The position numbers and the translations under genes were made by a program. Source: Cristatella mucedo (taxonomy: Eukaryota; Bryozoa; Phylactolaemata; Cristatellidae). Taken from it: a DNA stretch of 64,000 bases. Numbering within the stretch: position 1 is the stretch's first letter; every line of letters starts with the position of its first letter. Below are positions 50,153 to 64,000 of this stretch, one piece after another. The notes beneath the pieces were generated by a model. It had not been told where the DNA came from. It searched no databases and saw nothing but the letters and a program-made list of their open reading frames with translations. Location of the stretch: assembly GCA_009760855.2 (NCBI GenBank), contig WPIO01000017.1, positions 1,613,501 through 1,677,500 of the forward strand. The letters are read 5' to 3'.

Positions 50153-50711
50153 AGTGAGAGAGAAACGAATTATTTGCCATAAAGCAAGTGTCAAGCTGTG
50201 GATAAACCGGATGTCGGACAAACTGTCAGTGGAGTCCCTGCTCACCAGCCATTGCTTATGGCCGCTTGATGCACGAGTGGCTGCAAACGAGTCCGGCTGC
50301 TGTAGTAGCATGCTGTAGGCAGCTGAGGCTGTGCCAGCAGGCATTGGCCCCGGCGGCTGGCGCTCCCGAAAAGGGAGTGCTGGCAGCTTTCGTGTTCGCT
50401 TATTTAACCGACGATCAGGAACATGCCAAGTTGGTCTAGGAAGCTGAGACCCTGTCAAGCTCTGACCCTGAAGGCGACCAACTTCGCGGCTCTCCCATTT
50501 TAAGTGAGGGAGGGCTGGCTGCAATGCGGTAGCCGAGGTTATTCTTGGGGACCTGACCTTGACCTCGACAAAGCCAGCCGACAGGAGAGCTGAAGGTGTG
50601 GGTAATTCCCATTGGTCCGGGCACACTGGCCGCCACAATGTGCCAGGCTTTAGCTTTAGGCGGCAGGCTGCCCGGGGCCGAGGCTGAGGCTGCTGCTTGT
50701 AAGTGCAGCCG

Positions 50712-50785
50712 GTCTGTCGGCGCCTAGAAAGAGATTGAGTTCTTTGAGGGCGCTTTATCAGGTGCATTATTATTATTATTATTCT
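50712..50785 (+). mobile_element. LINE-A tail only
   Basis: CGGCGCCTAGAAAGAGATTG, GAGGGCGCTTTATCAGGTGC and (TTA)n. Confidence 0.88.
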
Positions 50786-50789
50786 TATT

Positions 50790-52955
50790 AAACAAAAGCT
50801 AAATCAGCGAGCAAGCAAGCAGGCAGGCGAGAGTGGGTGTCGTGTCTGGTGGGGACCTGAAGGTCGTGGCTAGTCGGCAATGTTGGTCACTGACTCACCG
50901 GACTGGCTTTCTGCCCGCGACATATCCTTCCACTCGCTCGCAATGTAATGTAATAGTCTGCAAAGAATTTTTTCCGCTCAGCCGGATTTTGAGCGAGATC
51001 GCTGAAGAGAGGGCTAGCAGAAAAGTGGTGAGTTAGATTAAGATCACGACTGCCGAGATATTTATTGTCAGCCACTCCTGCATCATAACGGTAAGGTAAC
51101 GGTAGTTTTGTGATAGACAACGGTTAGGCAGCCTAAAAGCTGGAGCCTCGTAACGGGCAGCAAGTTGAGCTGTATAAGTTGAGCTGAGTTGAACTCTGTC
51201 GGCTTTTAGCCAGGCAGGAGTTTTCCTCTGGACCTCAGGTCAGCCAGTTGAGAGGCTGTCCGGATGGTGTAGCAGAGTCGTGGTATGCATGCAGTGACCG
51301 GCATGCCAGTACCCATTGTCTCCGTCGAATAGACGTCCCTTACGCTATAGTTACGGACTAGTTACCTTAAAGTGTGGGTGGTCTTAGTTGCTGCCACGTT
51401 TCGCTATCATCGGCGCTCCTTTGAGCAACGGTGCAACACCTACAAGTCGGCAGCTATAATTCCAAGGCTCAGAGCTTCAGCGGTACTTGTTGTACGCCGA
51501 CTGTGCTTAGCACAGTTATGTGCACCGTCGGGTTTTCGGCCGACGGATGGTTTTCAGCGGACAGAATCCTCCGCTGAAACCTAATGATGCTACGTCCTCC
51601 GAGTTCGATTGTGGCCGACAAAGCACGAGTGGCTGTCCGGCCTGCAAGCAGGCAAAGATTAGCAACACGATTCGTCTGTCCAGAGAACGGTATACAGCGT
51701 TTTTACAGCTAGCTACTGTTCTCTCGTCTTCTGTTTCGGCTGCGCCAGTAAATAAGAACGTTTTGTGTCGAGAATTTAATGCCTCTTAGAAGGCTCGTCA
51801 GCTTTCAAGCCGGCCGAAGATGACGACTCCCACCGACAGAGCTGCCGGCTGCAAAACAAGACGCTCGACTCGGCCTAATTGCTGACTCGAATGGCAATGC
51901 TTACAGCCAGTTTTTCCTTTGAATGGCAGGTTTTCGCTGTGGTCGTGGTTGCACCACCGCCAGCGGATGCAGCAGTATCCATCTGGGCTTGCATGCAGCA
52001 CACGCAGGATACAAGAGAATGCAGGTGCAAGCTTGCATGAGATAGCATGTAGACCGACAGCTCGCATGCTCAGAGCCATGCTAAATGCAACCAGTGCACC
52101 TGGTGCTGCAAGTGGTGCTGGTCCTTTGACACATTATGGTCTGAGCATATGGCTGCTTCGATTGTCTGTTACCTGCCGGTCGCAGCAGCTGCTGTGAGAG
52201 CAACTGCTCAGCACACTAGATCGGTTACTTTGACAGACAACTGCTGCGACTGGTATAGATCGGCTCTTCGGCCACTCTTCCAAGTGACTAAACAGCAACA
52301 GATTGCACGACTTAAGTAGACATAACTGATTGAAAAGATGCGTGTGCCCGACGTCAGCTGTGTCGCAATCACTTCATTTTAATGCTAGTCAGAGTAGACC
52401 AGCCCAAGAATCTGAAGGCGAGGGGCCACAGTGGCGAGTTACATTTACTACTTTAAGAATCTTAATCACTGCAAATGCAGGTTTGCTAGCCAAAAGATAA
52501 CATTTTAACAAGTGTTGAATAGCCTGCTCCAGCAAGACTGCTTGCTTGCAAGTTATCTCCCAAATGCTCAGCCTTGAGAGGCACACCTCCTCCAGCCAGA
52601 ACTCGCTGCCATTGTGGCATTCTACGTGCTTACCACACGGCTGGCCCGTATTCTTCTGCAACCGCCAGTGGCACCGTCATAAGCACAGCTAGCTTAGCTA
52701 GCAGCTTGTCAAGACATTTCGGGTCTCCGATGGAGCCGTGCACTAGAAACAACTTCACAACTGCAGCAGCAGCTGCACGAGCTGCTGCTGCTGTCATTCG
52801 ATTCTCAGGAGCAGCTCGTGTGTGAACCAGCAGACCACCCGATAAGTGCAGGCAGGATTGAGAGATAGCAGGTGAACTGAGCTCCTCGTTCATCCTGTTG
52901 CAACAGGATGACCGATATCAGCAACGAGAGACGGCTGGCCGGATGTGCCGGCTCA
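50790..52955. other. No gene recognised
   Basis: Moderate GC, short ORFs only. Short Ala-rich frames near 52570-52825 come from GCTGCTGCAGCAGC-type sequence. I see no splice-bounded exon with family similarity. Confidence 0.35.
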
Positions 52956-52957
52956 CC

Positions 52958-53030
52958 AATAATAATAGTAGTCATACATTTGCATAGCACCCTCAGAGAA
53001 CTTAACAATCTCTTTCTAGTCATTTGACAA
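52958..53030 (-). mobile_element. LINE-A tail, antisense
   Basis: AATAATAATAGTAGTCATAC, CACCCTCAGAGAACTTAACA and ATCTCTTTCTAG. Confidence 0.8.
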
Positions 53031-53270
53031 GACTGCTGTACAGATGACTATTGGATTGAGCCTTGCATGACGTGATAGACCCGGGTTAGAGAAAATGCAC
53101 GCCGTAGGCTGGTCACTTACAGGTCTATACAGCTAGAGGGGAATGTAGACAAGACAGGAAGGAGCTCATAAAAGGCAGGTGCAGACGAAACGGGAGCCGA
53201 GGCCTATCTCAGCTAAAGCGATGGATAGGATTACGGTAGCGAGTCTGCAATCTTACGAGTATGCAGGCAC

Positions 53271-53277
53271 ACACACA

Positions 53278-53371
<94 letters not shown>
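53271..53371 (+). repeat. (CA)n microsatellite
   Basis: About 50 CA units with one TCA interruption at 53279. Confidence 0.98.
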
Positions 53372-53374
<3 letters not shown>

Positions 53375-54234
53375 CCAGCACGAGTGAGTGAGGCATCAGC
53401 TACAAAGCCGAGGCCGAGAGGAAGCAAGAGTCCGGAAGCAAGTTTACATCCTTCAAGTCACGGCTTCCTTTCAGTGCTCCCCCTTCAGCCTCGGCCGCCC
53501 ACCTTGCGCCCATGCGAGCTCGGTTTTTGTGAACTTGCCAGTTGTTGCCCACGACTAGGAATGCAGCTGCTGCCGGCCACTAATTGTCGATCGACTGCCA
53601 CCTTGGCGGGTGACAGTCGGGTCGACGATTAGACTTGACTTGGCCGGCGAAAGCTTTCTCATGGCTAAAATCTCGGCTGGCATTTCAAAAAAGAGAGAGA
53701 CGCATATCAAGCGCTGGGCAACACATCTAGTGGGAGAAGAAGGTGAGCTCTCAACTGTGGCCGATTACGTCCAGAACAAGAAAAGCGCTCAACGATCAGC
53801 TCAACGATCGTGGAGCATCAGCAAGCTGCCAATAACGACCAAGCTGGACAGAATGGATACATGCACAAACGCTGAACAAGGGCTCATTAACGCTATTGGT
53901 TAGCGGCGGAGGGGGGGGCGGCTGCGCCGCAGGCCGGGCGCATAAGGAATTAAAAGCTTTGCACACACCGCAGCGTAAGAATCAGATAGAGTCAGGCGGC
54001 ACCGTGTGCTGTGACTGAGAGCTACAAGGACGATCGTAAAACAAATTAAACTGACATTTACTAAAAGAGCAAACACAATCGGTTGCTCAACAATTAATAT
54101 TAGGCGCACAAACAACATTTCGTTCCAAGGCTGCAAAAGAGAAAATAATAAAAAAAGAAATGTACATTATACGAATGGTGGCACGCAGGCCCCTTCGGGC
54201 AGCGTGACGACCTGGCTGCGCATGCAGGCAGTCG
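53372..54234. other. 3' flank of STRAD, nothing firm
   Basis: Should contain the STRAD 3' UTR on the minus strand. No AATAAA is seen on that strand; AGTAAA (antisense TTTACT near 54057) is a possible variant. The plus ORF at 53610-53903 has no recognised domain. Confidence 0.35.
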
Positions 54235-63706
<9,472 letters not shown>

Positions 63707-64000
63707 CTGCAATATTTATTTAGCTCACAGTGTGAGTCATTGGCGTTCCACTAGCATACACAACACCTGTACAAAACAGCTGACAACAGTGATGCTGGTA
63801 TAGAGGGCTGAATCAGCATTACTGAAGCATTGAACAATATACGACGTGCTGACAATCCAATTTTAGCATGGTGAGTGAAGTGCTCCGTCAGACAGGAGCT
63901 GACAGGAGCATGTAATCAGTCAATGCATCAATGACTTCAATTGAGGACTACATGCTGAGCTGCTTCATATTAAGGATGGAGGACAATTATGTGCAACCAG

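Overview
This window is animal nuclear DNA. It has small exons with GT/AG introns, three recognisable metazoan genes, many LINE and SINE copies, and long microsatellites. I see no operons, no ribosome-binding sites and no long uninterrupted host reading frame. The pseudokinase STRAD and the BLOC-1 subunit point to a metazoan. The L2/CR1-like LINEs with (TTA)n tails fit an invertebrate, but the sequence alone does not let me name the species.

Three split genes carry the host coding content. (1) BLOC1S1 (BLOC-1/BORC subunit 1), + strand: three consecutive internal exons at 1165-1237, 7305-7437 and 12532-12616. The first exon is not found and the last is uncertain. (2) A LIV-1 subfamily ZIP zinc transporter (SLC39 family), + strand, 34264-42669: signal peptide, PAL-motif ectodomain, both metal-binding helices, a final 51-residue exon and a polyadenylation signal. 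The part coding for transmembrane helix 3 is not convincingly resolved. (3) A STRAD pseudokinase, - strand: five exons at 63706-63523, 60029-59925, 55953-55878, 55235-55142 and 54457-54235. They cover the C-lobe through a C-terminal WDF motif; the N-lobe lies beyond the right edge.

Nearly everything else is repeats. LINE family A (RT motif YADD, tail ending in GCGCCTAGAAAGAGATTGAG...TTATTATT) has copies of every age on both strands; the most complete is 47940-49788. LINE family B has a different coding sequence and a tail ending near GGAGTTACAGACGGAGATAC; the longest copy is 15195-17170 on the minus strand. SINE-I is a tRNA-headed element. SINE-II joins a tRNA-like head to a tail resembling the LINE-A tail. 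Two blocks of a satellite-like repeat of about 150-175 bp sit at 20280-20640 and 22197-22930. Several insertions are nested and give a relative age order.

Layout: 0-13 kb, BLOC1S1 with repeat-filled introns; 13-34 kb, repeats, satellite and unassigned GC-rich sequence; 34-43 kb, ZIP gene with a LINE-in-LINE nest in its last intron; 43-54 kb, repeats and microsatellites; 54-64 kb, STRAD with LINEs, SINEs, a CAG-type repeat and a (CA)n array in its introns. The three genes do not form a pathway together. I found no evidence of an undescribed multi-gene system. The most interesting items are the intron-retention frame through the STRAD trinucleotide repeat, the unresolved third helix of the ZIP protein, the SINE/LINE tail sharing, and the microsatellite that grew inside a LINE tail.
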